A DNA stretch of 64,000 nucleotides from Pleurocapsa minor GSE-CHR-MK 17-07R (GCA_019359125.1 JAHHHY010000004.1:62001-126000), one strand, 5' to 3'. Counted from the stretch's first letter, positions 24,531 through 33,256 are shown. The notes: generated by a model from the letters alone, not told the origin. Numbers and translations: made by a program.

Positions 24531-25751
24531 CTAATCAGGCACGAACGTCAGCAGGGTCTCAAGCGACGTATCCCGCGCCGGAGTCAGGCACAATTCGCCG
24601 CCTGACGCATCCCAGCACACGGGTTTCATGTCACGGGCGATATCCTCCGGCGCCAGCGCCAGCACAGCCTCCACAAATTCGTCCGCATCCTGCTGGCTGT
24701 CCCAGCGCGATGCCAGCGACCACGCCGTGCGGCCAGCAGTCGATTCATACAAACCGAAACGGTCGCCATTCCAGCCGGACGCCGCCAGCCGGAAACTCGC
24801 GATATTCAGCCCACGCAGCAGTTCCTGCGTGTAATACTCGCCCAGCGTGATTTCCCACAACGGCGTCAGGCCGGGCGCATCCAGCGGCACCATGGCCACT
24901 GTCTCCCCAAACTCCCCCGCCAGATATTTCTCAGGATGCAGAATCTGCTCGCTGCTGGCGGGCGGATTGTCATACGCGGCATTGACCGCCTCCCAGCCGC
25001 CCTCGCTGTACAGCGCCGTGGCAAACGCCATGCCATAGTCATACGGGAACGTCAGCTCACGCGTCAGGCCGGCCGGGATGCCTGGCGGCAGCACCAGCGT
25101 GCCCGCCGAGGCGCTTTCGGCCAGCAGCGCAAACGCCAGCAGCGGATTCTGCGCCAGCGCCAGCTGGGTGTAGGCATTCATAGCCAGCGAGGCATCGCCC
25201 TCGATCAACGAGAGCACGGCCAGCGCGCCATCCGGGTTATCCAGCAGCGATTCGTTATACACCAGGTCCAGACCGAAATGCATATCCTGTAACGCGTGGG
25301 TGTACTCGTGCACGAAGATGATCTGTTCAGACGGGCTTAACCCCTCGCCCACATCATCGCCGCTGGACGGCAGCACGTTCATGGTGCGCTCGTCGCTGCT
25401 GTAGAAGCCGCCCACCTGCGAACCAAGCAGGTCGAGGAAGGTCTGGCGCAGGTCGGCATCCGGCGGAATCATGCCCAGCGCGCGGTAAAACGCCTGCTGG
25501 CGCGCCAGCAGCACCGGGTCGGCATCAGCATCATACAGCGCTGTCAGGTAGGCGATGGTCTCGTCACGGGTGGGAAAGGCGCGCTCAACCTCGAAGGTCG
25601 TCGGCAGGCCGCGGATGGTCTCGGTCACCAGCACGAGCTGGTCCAGTTGTTCGGCCAGCGCGTCAGGAAGCGGGTCTTCCTGGGCGACCAGCGGCAGCGC
25701 AAGGCAGAAAGCGCAGGCAGCGGCGGCCGCCCATCGTTTTATCAGGGGCAT
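24531..25751 (-). CDS. Secreted HExxH metallopeptidase of unknown family
   Basis: The 406-residue protein has a signal peptide (MPLIKRWAAAAACAFCLALP...AQ). A zinc site of gluzincin type follows: His148-Glu149 and His152 in FVHEYTHALQD, with Glu184 in LIEGDASLAM as a likely third ligand. The sequence around FVHEYTHALQDMHFGLD is known from uncharacterised Chloroflexota proteins. The rest is helical with no recognised domain. GGAG precedes the ATG, which lies 34 bases after the stop of the TolB-like gene, so the two probably form one operon. Confidence 0.75.
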   Translation of the reverse strand: MPLIKRWAAAAACAFCLALPLVAQEDPLPDALAEQLDQLVLVTETIRGLPTTFEVERAFPTRDETIAYLTALYDADADPVLLARQQAFYRALGMIPPDADLRQTFLDLLGSQVGGFYSSDERTMNVLPSSGDDVGEGLSPSEQIIFVHEYTHALQDMHFGLDLVYNESLLDNPDGALAVLSLIEGDASLAMNAYTQLALAQNPLLAFALLAESASAGTLVLPPGIPAGLTRELTFPYDYGMAFATALYSEGGWEAVNAAYDNPPASSEQILHPEKYLAGEFGETVAMVPLDAPGLTPLWEITLGEYYTQELLRGLNIASFRLAASGWNGDRFGLYESTAGRTAWSLASRWDSQQDADEFVEAVLALAPEDIARDMKPVCWDASGGELCLTPARDTSLETLLTFVPD

Positions 25752-25785
25752 GAGTTGATGTCTCCAGAACGGTTATCGGACGGAT

Positions 25786-26730
25786 TCAGTGCGGACGCCA
25801 GGCCGGGCGCTGGTCATCGATGTCGCCGCTGGCAATCGACAGCGGGATTGTCTCGCCAGAACCGATATCGACCACGAACATCTTGCGGCCATCGCTGCGG
25901 TTGCTGACGAACACGATGCGTTCGCTGTCCGGCGCCCACGACGGACTGGCCTCGATCGACGGCGCATCGGTCACGGCGCGCAGGCCGGTGCCATCCGGCC
26001 GCATGACGTAAATCTCGCTGGAGCCGGTGCGGTCGCTGACGAACGTGATCCACTGTCCGTCCGGGGACCAGTCTGGCGAGGTATCGGTATAGTAGCTTTC
26101 AGTGATGCGTGCCGGGGCTGGCAGCGTGGTATGCGAATCGAGCGCGCCCATAATCTGCGGGTCAAACACATAGATTTCGCTGTTGGCCACCGGGGAAAAC
26201 GAAAACGCCAGCCTGCCGCCCGGCGAATACGTGGGCGAATACAAATTACCCACGCGCGGCACGATCTGCTGGCGCTGGCCTGTCCCCACGTCATAGGCAT
26301 ACACAGCCTGCTGGCCGCCGCTGTTCTGCGCGGCGATGGCGATGTGGCCGCCATCGGGGCTCCAGTCCATCAGCGTGCTGCCGTAATTCACGGTATACAG
26401 CGGCGCGATGATGCGCGGGTTGCGCCCGTCCCAGTCGGCCACAATCAGGTTCATGCTGTTGGAATTGGCCATGCTGATGTAGGCCAGATGCTGGCCATCG
26501 GGCGACCAGGCCGGGCTGATTTCCTGGGCGCCGGTTGTGCGCGTGATAGCGATGCGGTTGCCATGCCACACGTCGGCCAGATACAGGTCACTGCCGCGCC
26601 CGGCGATGCTGTCAAACGCGATCTGCTCGGAGGGACGCGCACCCCCCACGCCCAGCGAAATGGCCACCGCCAGCGCACCAGCAGCCAGCATCGAAAGCGT
26701 CACGGTGAGGGTAAAGCGCAGAATCATCAT
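25786..26730 (-). CDS. TolB-like WD40/PD40 beta-propeller protein
   Basis: The 314-residue protein has one N-terminal membrane helix or signal anchor followed by repeated PD40 blocks (SPAWSPDGQHLAYISM, DWSPDGGHIAIAAQ, SPDWSPDGQWITFVSD, SPSWAPDSERIVFVSN). This is the C-terminal propeller of TolB without the anticodon-like domain. It probably acts outside the membrane as a binding scaffold. TATAAT lies 7 bases before ATG 26730 and overlaps an upstream ATG at 26739, so 26730 is chosen as a leaderless start. The HExxH protease gene follows. Confidence 0.8.
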   Translation of the reverse strand: MMILRFTLTVTLSMLAAGALAVAISLGVGGARPSEQIAFDSIAGRGSDLYLADVWHGNRIAITRTTGAQEISPAWSPDGQHLAYISMANSNSMNLIVADWDGRNPRIIAPLYTVNYGSTLMDWSPDGGHIAIAAQNSGGQQAVYAYDVGTGQRQQIVPRVGNLYSPTYSPGGRLAFSFSPVANSEIYVFDPQIMGALDSHTTLPAPARITESYYTDTSPDWSPDGQWITFVSDRTGSSEIYVMRPDGTGLRAVTDAPSIEASPSWAPDSERIVFVSNRSDGRKMFVVDIGSGETIPLSIASGDIDDQRPAWRPH

Positions 26731-26743
26731 GCCTGTCATTATA
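26728..26743 (-). promoter_or_regulatory. -10 box seven bases before a start codon (leaderless type)
   Basis: On the minus strand the order is TATAAT, GACAGGC, ATG. The in-frame ATG upstream overlaps the -10 box itself and so cannot be on the message. No -35 box is visible. Confidence 0.6.
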
Positions 26744-26757
26744 GCGAAACTGCTGAA

Positions 26758-27054
26758 TCAGGCACTACCACCCTTCAGCCGATTCTTATTCTCGCCGCGA
26801 ATCTCCTGCTCCCACGGCTTTTTCGCGCTGCCGGAATAGCCCATTTCGCGCAGGCGCTGCTCCTCCAGCGACTCCAGCGCAGCACCCTGTGCAGCATAGT
26901 CTGACGGGGGAATGATCGCATCCACGCCGTCCGCCCCGCGATAGACATAGCCCACGCCCGCGCACCACGCGCATTCCTGCGCCGGGCTTTCATCTTCTTC
27001 CAGCCAGCCATACCCGTCGCACGACGGGCAGCGCACAATCTCGCGGTCGGTCAT
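26758..27054 (-). CDS. Small zinc-ribbon-like protein
   Basis: The 98-residue protein has two CxxC pairs, Cys9/Cys12 in CPSCDGYGW and Cys28/Cys31 in CAWCAGVGYVY. They resemble the CxxCxGxG repeats of DnaJ and suggest one zinc ion. The rest is polar and ends RGENKNRLKGGSA. GGGGGAAC precedes ATG 27054, which is preferred over an open frame reaching 15 codons further upstream. No partner is evident. It could bind nucleic acid or protein. Confidence 0.65.
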   Translation of the reverse strand: MTDREIVRCPSCDGYGWLEEDESPAQECAWCAGVGYVYRGADGVDAIIPPSDYAAQGAALESLEEQRLREMGYSGSAKKPWEQEIRGENKNRLKGGSA

Positions 27055-27098
27055 CGTTCCCCCATAACTTATGCTGCTGACTTTATCTATTGCGTGCA

Positions 27099-27205
27099 CA
27101 ACCTCACCCTGCGTGGATTAAAGAAACGCTTCCCACACAACCTCACCCTGCGTCGCTGCGCTTCGCCGTCCCTCGCCACGTTGTAGAGAGGGACAGGCAA
27201 GCCAT
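27099..27205. repeat. Degenerate relative of the three-hairpin repeat
   Basis: ACAACCTCACCCTGCGT occurs twice (27099 and 27138). The second copy continues through CGCTGCGCTTCGCCGTCCC to CCACGTTGTAGAGAGGGAC, which parallels the left arm and centre of the copies at 5811, 36465 and 53887. The gap from 27055 to 27255 holds nothing else. Confidence 0.55.
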
Positions 27206-27255
27206 TCCCTTTTCCACGCAGTGGAGCCTGCGGCAACAGGCTTCCCCGACACGCG

Positions 27256-29574
27256 TTACGCGCCCGTGCTGCCTTCAGGAATCGGCTGCAGCGGCACATA
27301 CGAATTCTCGAACCACCAGTCGGGATACGGGGCCACCTGTTCGGGCGGCACATTGAAATACGTGTCGAGGATGCGGCGCACAATCGGCGCGGCCGTCTCC
27401 GAGCCTTCGCGGCCGTATTCGACCACCCCGGCGATCGCAATCTGCGGGTTATCGGCGGGCGCAAAGGCGACAAACCATCCGTGCGGCTCCGGCTGGCCAG
27501 TCTGCGCCGTGCCCGTCTTGCCGCACACCGTATACGACGTGACCGGGTAGAAATCCGGGTCGGTAAACACAAACCAGGCTGTGCCCACGCGCCGGCCGCT
27601 GGTCATGCCCATGGCGGTGCTGTCGGTCACCTGGCACATGCCTTCGCGCACTTCTGCCAGGATATCTTCCGGGACGCCAATGTCGCCTACCACGACCGGC
27701 TCAGTCTCCGGGCCATCGCCTACCTGCTGCACCACATAGGGCTGATACAGCGTGCCTCCATTGGCGACGCTGGCCACCATGCGCGCCATTTGCAGCAGCG
27801 AGACCTGGATATCGCCCTGGCCAATCGCCTCGGAAATGGCGATGTCGATACTGCGCGGCAGCGGCAGGCTGCCTGCCGCCTCAGGCACCACGCTGATATC
27901 GATGCCCGTCGGGCGGCCCAGGCCCATGCGCCGCGCATAATCAGTCAGCGTGGAGGGCGCGCGGTCACGGAACAGCAGCGCGCCCATCTGGTAGAAGAAC
28001 GGGTTGCACGAGGCCGCCAGTGCATTGGCCATCGTCACTTCGCCGGTATCGAAATTGGCTTCTTCCGGCTCGAAGTTACGCCAGTCAAAGCGTTCGCGCT
28101 GAGAATCGCCAAACTGCGCGCCCTCCCACACGCGTCCACAGTAAAAGGTCTCGTCTGGCGAAAACACGCCTTCTGCACCTGCTGCCGCGGTAGTGATGAT
28201 CTTGAACGTCGACGCTGGCGCATAACTGCTCTGCACCACGCGGTTCAGGAATGGCTGGCGGATATCACGCCCTAGCCCGATGATGGTGTCGCCCACGAAA
28301 AACATCGGCGTATCCGGGTTAAACATGCCGGGATCATAAGTGGGATAGCTGGCCATCGCCAGCACCGCGCCCGTATTCACATCCATCACGACGACGCCAG
28401 CGCCCGTACTGTGTTCGCGCCCTGCCCAGTTGCCCTCGGCATAGTTAAACGCGTCGGACAATGCCTGGCCGGCCGCCATTTGCAGTTCGTAATCGATGAC
28501 AAGCTGCACATCCACCGGGTCTGCGCCAACGGTGGTGGCCAGCTCGCGCACGGGCAGGCCGCCCGGCTCGACAATGCGCAGCACACGGCTGGCTCCGCCG
28601 GCCAGCTCTTCCTCAAACTGCGCCTCCATACCACCCAGGCCCACCAGCTCGCCGAAGTCATAGCCGCGCTCGCGGTAGGCATCCACCTGCTCGCTGGGGA
28701 TGCCGCCGATGTAGCCGGTGATGTGCGCTGCCGCGCCGTGGCCTGCATAACGGCGCGTCTCGCGAGTGGTGGTGACGGCCGCGCAGTTTTCATCCAGCGC
28801 GCCCTGATACTCGGCCAGCTTTTCAGGATCGATTTCGCCTACCGGGAACTGCGTCTCGAAGTTGTAATCCGCGAACACAGCCTCCAGGTCACCACGCTGA
28901 ATCATCACGGCATACGACAGCGTATCCAGACAGGCCGACTCGTCGGGGATATTCCCGCGCGTCACGTAAATCGTCGCCACCGTGCCATCGGTCTCCACCA
29001 GCGGGCGGCCGTCAGACGCCAGGATATTGCCGCGCGGTTCACGACGCGTCGCCGAGGTCAGCGTCGTCCCCGGCGCATAATCGTTCAGGATGTCCATCGT
29101 CGTCCAGGCGATGCGCCACTGTTCGCCCTCGCGCACCAGCCGCGACATGCGCCCCTCGTCCACGATCATGCCAAAAGTGTTCGAGGTGATTTCAGCATCA
29201 TAGCTGATGGCGGCGGTCGTGCCCTGTTCGGTCACCTGAACATTCGCCAGCGTGACGCCAGCGGTACCCAGCGCGGCATCCGCCTGCTCGTAAATCTCGT
29301 TGAACACAGGCTGAGAGGTAAGCTGCTGGCTGCGCGGGGCGAGCAGCAGATACATGGTCGCATAGTCGCGCGCGCCCCAGGCGGTCATGAAACTGGTCAG
29401 GACTTCGGTCGGCGTCTGCGGGGATTGCAGGATGCTGGCGACACTGCCGCCGTCGCTGCTGCTGCCCCCAGTCAGGCTGCCAACCGCCTCGCAGGCCGTC
29501 AGGCTGAAGGCCAGCAGCGCACAGGCAGACGCCCGCACGGCGGTCATTCGTGAAAGAGAAGCTGTCTGTGCCAT
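27256..29574 (-). CDS. Penicillin-binding transpeptidase, lipoprotein, MecA-like layout
   Basis: The 772-residue protein has a lipobox (LTAC, Cys28). An NTF2-like MecA_N domain follows (about 50-140, VLTSFMTAWGARDYATMYLL), then a PBP dimerisation region and a transpeptidase domain. The catalytic motifs are STFK (near 453), SCN (near 522) and KTG in VCGKTGTAQ (near 684). It cross-links peptidoglycan on the outer face of the membrane. The layout is that of Staphylococcus PBP2a and Enterococcus PBP5-like class B enzymes, often of low beta-lactam affinity; that property is not proven here. ATG 29574 has GAGGTG upstream. Confidence 0.9.
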   Translation of the reverse strand: MAQTASLSRMTAVRASACALLAFSLTACEAVGSLTGGSSSDGGSVASILQSPQTPTEVLTSFMTAWGARDYATMYLLLAPRSQQLTSQPVFNEIYEQADAALGTAGVTLANVQVTEQGTTAAISYDAEITSNTFGMIVDEGRMSRLVREGEQWRIAWTTMDILNDYAPGTTLTSATRREPRGNILASDGRPLVETDGTVATIYVTRGNIPDESACLDTLSYAVMIQRGDLEAVFADYNFETQFPVGEIDPEKLAEYQGALDENCAAVTTTRETRRYAGHGAAAHITGYIGGIPSEQVDAYRERGYDFGELVGLGGMEAQFEEELAGGASRVLRIVEPGGLPVRELATTVGADPVDVQLVIDYELQMAAGQALSDAFNYAEGNWAGREHSTGAGVVVMDVNTGAVLAMASYPTYDPGMFNPDTPMFFVGDTIIGLGRDIRQPFLNRVVQSSYAPASTFKIITTAAAGAEGVFSPDETFYCGRVWEGAQFGDSQRERFDWRNFEPEEANFDTGEVTMANALAASCNPFFYQMGALLFRDRAPSTLTDYARRMGLGRPTGIDISVVPEAAGSLPLPRSIDIAISEAIGQGDIQVSLLQMARMVASVANGGTLYQPYVVQQVGDGPETEPVVVGDIGVPEDILAEVREGMCQVTDSTAMGMTSGRRVGTAWFVFTDPDFYPVTSYTVCGKTGTAQTGQPEPHGWFVAFAPADNPQIAIAGVVEYGREGSETAAPIVRRILDTYFNVPPEQVAPYPDWWFENSYVPLQPIPEGSTGA

Positions 29575-29727
29575 CACGACACCTCAATATGTCAGGCAAT
29601 ACCAGCCCGGCCAGCGCGCAGGGCGCGGGGGCTGTTGTTCTACTATATAACGGCAGGGGGGACGCTTTCGAGACTAAATCGAAACGCATGCGCGCCGTTT
29701 ACCCTACGCCGCCGCGCGCCAAACAGG

Positions 29728-29733
29728 TACAAT
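29728..29733 (+). promoter_or_regulatory. -10 box of the Fur-family gene
   Basis: TACAAT lies 31 bases before the ATG at 29765. GAAAGG in the short leader is the ribosome binding site. An operator was not identified. Confidence 0.45.
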
Positions 29734-29764
29734 GGCGGCCAGGTATCCAGAAAGGCTTTCGGGC

Positions 29765-30220
29765 ATGGAACACACACAGCTTCCCCGCGTGCAGCGGCTG
29801 CGCGAGGCGGGCCACAAGCTCACCCACGCGCGCCTGACCGTGCTGGATGTGCTGGAACACAGCAGCGGTCATCTGACCTCGACCGAGATTCTCGACCGCG
29901 TCAACCAGGTGGACGCCAGCATCGGCCGCGCCAGCGTGTTCCGCTGCCTCGACCTGTTCACGCGCATGAGCTTTGTGCGCCCCACCTACATCGACAGCAG
30001 CGTCACGCCCGCCTATGTGCTGCTGCCCGACGGTCATCACCATCACATCATCTGCACGCGCTGCGGCGTCGTGATCGAATTTGAAGACTGCGGCCTGGGC
30101 GACATGGCGCACATGCTGGAAGACCGGCTGGGCGTGAAGCTGGCCGGACACCTGCTGGAATTTTACGGGCTGTGCCCGGCCTGTGCCGCCGCGCCCGCCG
30201 CCGACAGCGAGGACGACTAA
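29765..30220 (+). CDS. Fur-family metal-responsive regulator
   Basis: The 151-residue protein has an N-terminal winged helix (about 1-80, with RLTVLDVLEHSSGHLTSTEI). The metal-binding C-terminal domain shows HHHHIICTRCG (His91-94, Cys97, Cys100) and CPAC (Cys137, Cys140), the structural zinc site of Fur/Zur/PerR. Which metal it senses cannot be told. Zur is plausible because of the HHHH run. It usually represses uptake genes, but no such transporter is adjacent. The next gene starts 5 bases after its stop and may share the transcript. Confidence 0.88.
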   Translation: MEHTQLPRVQRLREAGHKLTHARLTVLDVLEHSSGHLTSTEILDRVNQVDASIGRASVFRCLDLFTRMSFVRPTYIDSSVTPAYVLLPDGHHHHIICTRCGVVIEFEDCGLGDMAHMLEDRLGVKLAGHLLEFYGLCPACAAAPAADSEDD

Positions 30221-30225
30221 AGCTG

Positions 30226-31392
30226 ATGCATGTCGCGCTCAACTGCTGGTTCTGGGACCAGCCCTATACAGGCAGCGGACAGTACGTGCGCCATCTGGCC
30301 GACGCGCTGGCCCGCACCCAGTCGGCCGATGTATCGCTGACGCTGGTCATGCCGCCGCATATTGCCCAGCCACAGGGGGTGCCAGCCGGTGCGAACGTCG
30401 TGCACACCAGCGGGCCCGGCGGCAACCCGGGCAAAGTCTGGTTTGAGCAGCGCACCTTTCCGGCAGCGGCGGCCCGTGCCAAAGCAGACCTGGCGCATGT
30501 GCCTTACTGGGGCGCGCCGCTGTCCTCGCCCGTGCCGCTGATCGTGAGCGTGCTGGATGTCATCCCGCTGGCCATCCCTGCCTACGCCAGCGGCTTCCTG
30601 CCCCGGCTGTATACCAGCCTGCAAACAGCAGCAGCGCGCGGGGCCGCACATATCATCACCATCAGCCACGCCGCCAAAGCCGATATCGAGCAGCACCTGT
30701 CGCTGCCCGCCGACATGATCACGGTGACGCATCTGGCTGCCGACGAGGCTTTTCATCCGCGCATGGGCAAAGAGCGCGACGAAGACGTGCGCAAAAAATA
30801 CAACCTGCCCGACCAGTTTGTGCTCTACATCGGCGGCTTTGATGTGCGCAAGCAGGTGACGCAGCTCATCTCGGCCTACACCTATGTCGCGCCCGCGCTG
30901 GGCGAGGAAGCGCCGCTGATTCTGGCTGGACGCCAGCCGGACTGGGGCAGCCCGCTGTTTCCGGATATCCCGGCAGAAATTGCCGAGGCAAAGCTGGGCG
31001 ACCTGATCACCTTCATCGGCCCGGTGGACGAAGCCGACAAGCCCTCGCTGATGCGCCTGGCCGACCTGTTCGTGTTCCCGTCCAGCTATGAGGGCTTCGG
31101 CCTGCCGGTGCTGGAAGCGATGGCGTCGGGCACGCCGGTGGTGGCCAATGACATCCCGGTGATTGCCGAGGTGTCTGGCGATGCGGCCTATCTGGTCGAA
31201 GCGGGCAGCTCGCGCAAGATGGCCGCCGCTATCATCGCGCTGTCGGTGGACAAGACGCTGCGCGAGACGCAGATTTCGCGCGCGCTGGGCCAGTCGACGC
31301 ATTTCCATTGGCGCAAAACGGCCAAAGAAACCGTCGCCGTATACAAACAGGTCTTCGAGCGCGCCAATCCCCCCAGCCTGTCAGCCTCCTGA
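30226..31392 (+). CDS. Glycosyltransferase family 4 protein
   Basis: The 388-residue protein has a GT-B fold layout. The C-terminal half shows VLYIGGFDVRKQVTQLISAY, then VFPSSYEGFGLPVLEAMASG with the E-x7-E motif that contacts the nucleotide-sugar. The N-terminus MHVALNCWFWDQPYTGSGQY is typical of mannosyltransferase-like GT4 enzymes. The sugar and acceptor are unknown. It starts 5 bases after the Fur-family gene. Its end overlaps the convergent selA by 12 bases. Confidence 0.88.
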   Translation: MHVALNCWFWDQPYTGSGQYVRHLADALARTQSADVSLTLVMPPHIAQPQGVPAGANVVHTSGPGGNPGKVWFEQRTFPAAAARAKADLAHVPYWGAPLSSPVPLIVSVLDVIPLAIPAYASGFLPRLYTSLQTAAARGAAHIITISHAAKADIEQHLSLPADMITVTHLAADEAFHPRMGKERDEDVRKKYNLPDQFVLYIGGFDVRKQVTQLISAYTYVAPALGEEAPLILAGRQPDWGSPLFPDIPAEIAEAKLGDLITFIGPVDEADKPSLMRLADLFVFPSSYEGFGLPVLEAMASGTPVVANDIPVIAEVSGDAAYLVEAGSSRKMAAAIIALSVDKTLRETQISRALGQSTHFHWRKTAKETVAVYKQVFERANPPSLSAS

Positions 31393-32766
31393 CAGCGCGG
31401 CGCGCAGGCCAGCCAGCAGCGCCTCGGCCTGGCCAGGCAGCACCGTGCGCGGGTCCAGCAGCAGGCGGTCGTCCTGCACGCGGGCGATAATCGGCGTGTC
31501 GCAGGCGCGCAGGCGTGCAGCCAATGTATTCGGCGACGGCCCATCTAAGGCGAGGCAAAATGTCGGCAGCGTCGCGCCGGGCAGGCTGCCGCCGCCCACG
31601 GTCGATTCGCTCTCCACAACAGACGCGCCGGGGCCGAGCAGCTCAGCCCATGACGCGGCCTGCGCCCGAATCGCATCGGCGGATAACGCCATCATGCGCC
31701 AGACAGGAATCTTCTCGATAGCTTCGCCCCGTCGGTAATGCTCCAGCGTGGCGGATAATCCCGCCAGGCACAGCTTGTCTGCGCGCACGGCCCGCGCCAG
31801 CGGATGCCGCTTCAGCACGTCGATGATGGCCTTTTTGCCCGCCAGGATGCCCGCCTGAGGGCCGCCCAGCAGCTTGTCCGCGCTGAAGGCGACCAGGTCG
31901 CAGCCGGCGGCCAGGCTTTCCTGCACGGTCGGCTCGTGCTCCAGGCCATACGCGGCCGTGTCCAGCAGCGCGCCGCTGCCCAGGTCATCCACACACAGCA
32001 GGCCGTGCGCATGGGCAATCGCGCTCATCTCGGCCAGCGAGACTTCTTCGGTGAAACCAATCTGCTTGAAGTTGCTGGCATGCGCGCGCATCAGCATGGC
32101 GGCCGGCGGATGATATGGGCGCGGATGGCTGATCGCCTGGGTGAAGTCTGACGGGCGCGTGCGGTTGGTCGCGCCAACCTCGATCAGCACTGCACCGCTT
32201 TGCTCCATCACTTCCGGCACGCGGAATCCGCCGCCGATTTCGACCAATTGCCCGCGCGAGATAATCACGCCCCTGCCCTGCGCCAGCGCCGACAACAGCA
32301 GCACCAGCGCCGCCGCGTTGTTGTTGACGACCAGCGCGGCCTCGGCCCCGGTGATCTCGCGCAGCAGCACATCGGCATGCAGCAGGCGGCTGCCCCGCGC
32401 CCCGGCCTCAAGATTGTATTCGAGGGTGTTGTACTGGCTGGCGATGTCCGAGACGGCGCGGGCGGCCTCGTCAGACAGCGGGGCGCGGCCCAGATTGGTG
32501 TGGATAATCACGCCGGTCGCGTTGATGACCGGGCGCAGCGTGGGCGCAAACTGCGCATGCAGGCGCACCGCCATCTGATTCAGCAGGGCATCCGCATCGG
32601 GCGCGGGCTGGCCGCGCTTCAGCGACTCGCGGGCGGCGTCGATGGCGTCGCGGGCGGCATCGACCACAGCGGCGCGGCCATAGCGGGCGACCAGCGCGGA
32701 CGCGCCTTCAGCCCCCGCCAGCCTGTCGACCGACGGCAGCGCACGAAAACCCGCGGCGTCACTCAC
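31381..32766 (-). CDS. selA: L-seryl-tRNA(Sec) selenium transferase
   Basis: The 461-residue protein matches bacterial SelA over its full length: INATGVIIHTNLGRAPLS, then VVNNNAAALVLLLSAL, and the PLP lysine Lys298 in FSADKLLGGPQAG. SelA converts Ser-tRNA(Sec) to Sec-tRNA(Sec) using selenophosphate. selB, selD and a tRNA(Sec) gene are not in this window; selA and selB are often adjacent, so their absence is notable. Its start overlaps the stop of the small membrane protein gene by 8 bases, so they are one transcript read from the leaderless promoter at 33183-33188. Confidence 0.92.
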   Translation of the reverse strand: MSDAAGFRALPSVDRLAGAEGASALVARYGRAAVVDAARDAIDAARESLKRGQPAPDADALLNQMAVRLHAQFAPTLRPVINATGVIIHTNLGRAPLSDEAARAVSDIASQYNTLEYNLEAGARGSRLLHADVLLREITGAEAALVVNNNAAALVLLLSALAQGRGVIISRGQLVEIGGGFRVPEVMEQSGAVLIEVGATNRTRPSDFTQAISHPRPYHPPAAMLMRAHASNFKQIGFTEEVSLAEMSAIAHAHGLLCVDDLGSGALLDTAAYGLEHEPTVQESLAAGCDLVAFSADKLLGGPQAGILAGKKAIIDVLKRHPLARAVRADKLCLAGLSATLEHYRRGEAIEKIPVWRMMALSADAIRAQAASWAELLGPGASVVESESTVGGGSLPGATLPTFCLALDGPSPNTLAARLRACDTPIIARVQDDRLLLDPRTVLPGQAEALLAGLRAALSGG

Positions 32767-33175
32767 GCGATAATTCCCGTGAGCGCAAAAACACCTCGAT
32801 CACCACCACGGCCAGCGCCATGAAAAAGGCGATTGGCAGCGTGAGCACGCGCGGGATTTGCAGCCACGCATAGGTGACGACCAGCAGGCCGGCCCATGCG
32901 CTCTGGCGCACGATGATGCCGCCGGGCGGCAGCGGCCGATCAAGCGGGGTGAAGCGCACATTCAGGTAGCGGATGACTGGCATCACCGTGCCCGCCACTG
33001 CGAGAAACAGCAGCACAAAGAAGATCCAGCGCGGCCCCACACGGGGAATCTGCGCGTTGACGAGATAGTACAGCCCGCCCCAGCCGACTACGATCAGCAC
33101 GATCGAAGCGATGATGACGCCGATATGATCCGGCGGGGTGGAACTGCGTTCCTGAGAGAAGTTTGATTTGGCCAT
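32759..33175 (-). CDS. Small membrane protein upstream of selA
   Basis: The 138-residue protein has a polar N-terminus and about four hydrophobic helices arranged as two pairs (IGVIIASIVLIVVGWGGLYY; WIFFVLLFLAVAGTVMPVI; AWAGLLVVTYAWLQI; IAFFMALAVVVIEVFL). No family is recognised. ATG 33175 lies 7 bases after TATAAT without a ribosome binding site, so the message is probably leaderless. The gene overlaps selA by 8 bases. Selenium uptake is possible but not shown. Confidence 0.7.
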   Translation of the reverse strand: MAKSNFSQERSSTPPDHIGVIIASIVLIVVGWGGLYYLVNAQIPRVGPRWIFFVLLFLAVAGTVMPVIRYLNVRFTPLDRPLPPGGIIVRQSAWAGLLVVTYAWLQIPRVLTLPIAFFMALAVVVIEVFLRSRELSRE

Positions 33176-33182
33176 GTCGGAA

Positions 33183-33211
33183 ATTATAGCGCAATTCAGC
33201 CGTGTTATAAT
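33183..33211. promoter_or_regulatory. Divergent pair of -10 boxes
   Basis: ATTATA at 33183-33188 (TATAAT on the minus strand, 7 bases before the ATG of the small membrane protein gene) and TATAAT at 33206-33211 (plus strand, towards the ABC-F gene) face outward with 17 bases between them. Each -10 box sits where the other promoter's -35 box would be. Confidence 0.6.
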
Positions 33212-33256
33212 GCCTGCGCATTGGTCGAAAACTATCCCCGGGGCACACACGATCTC

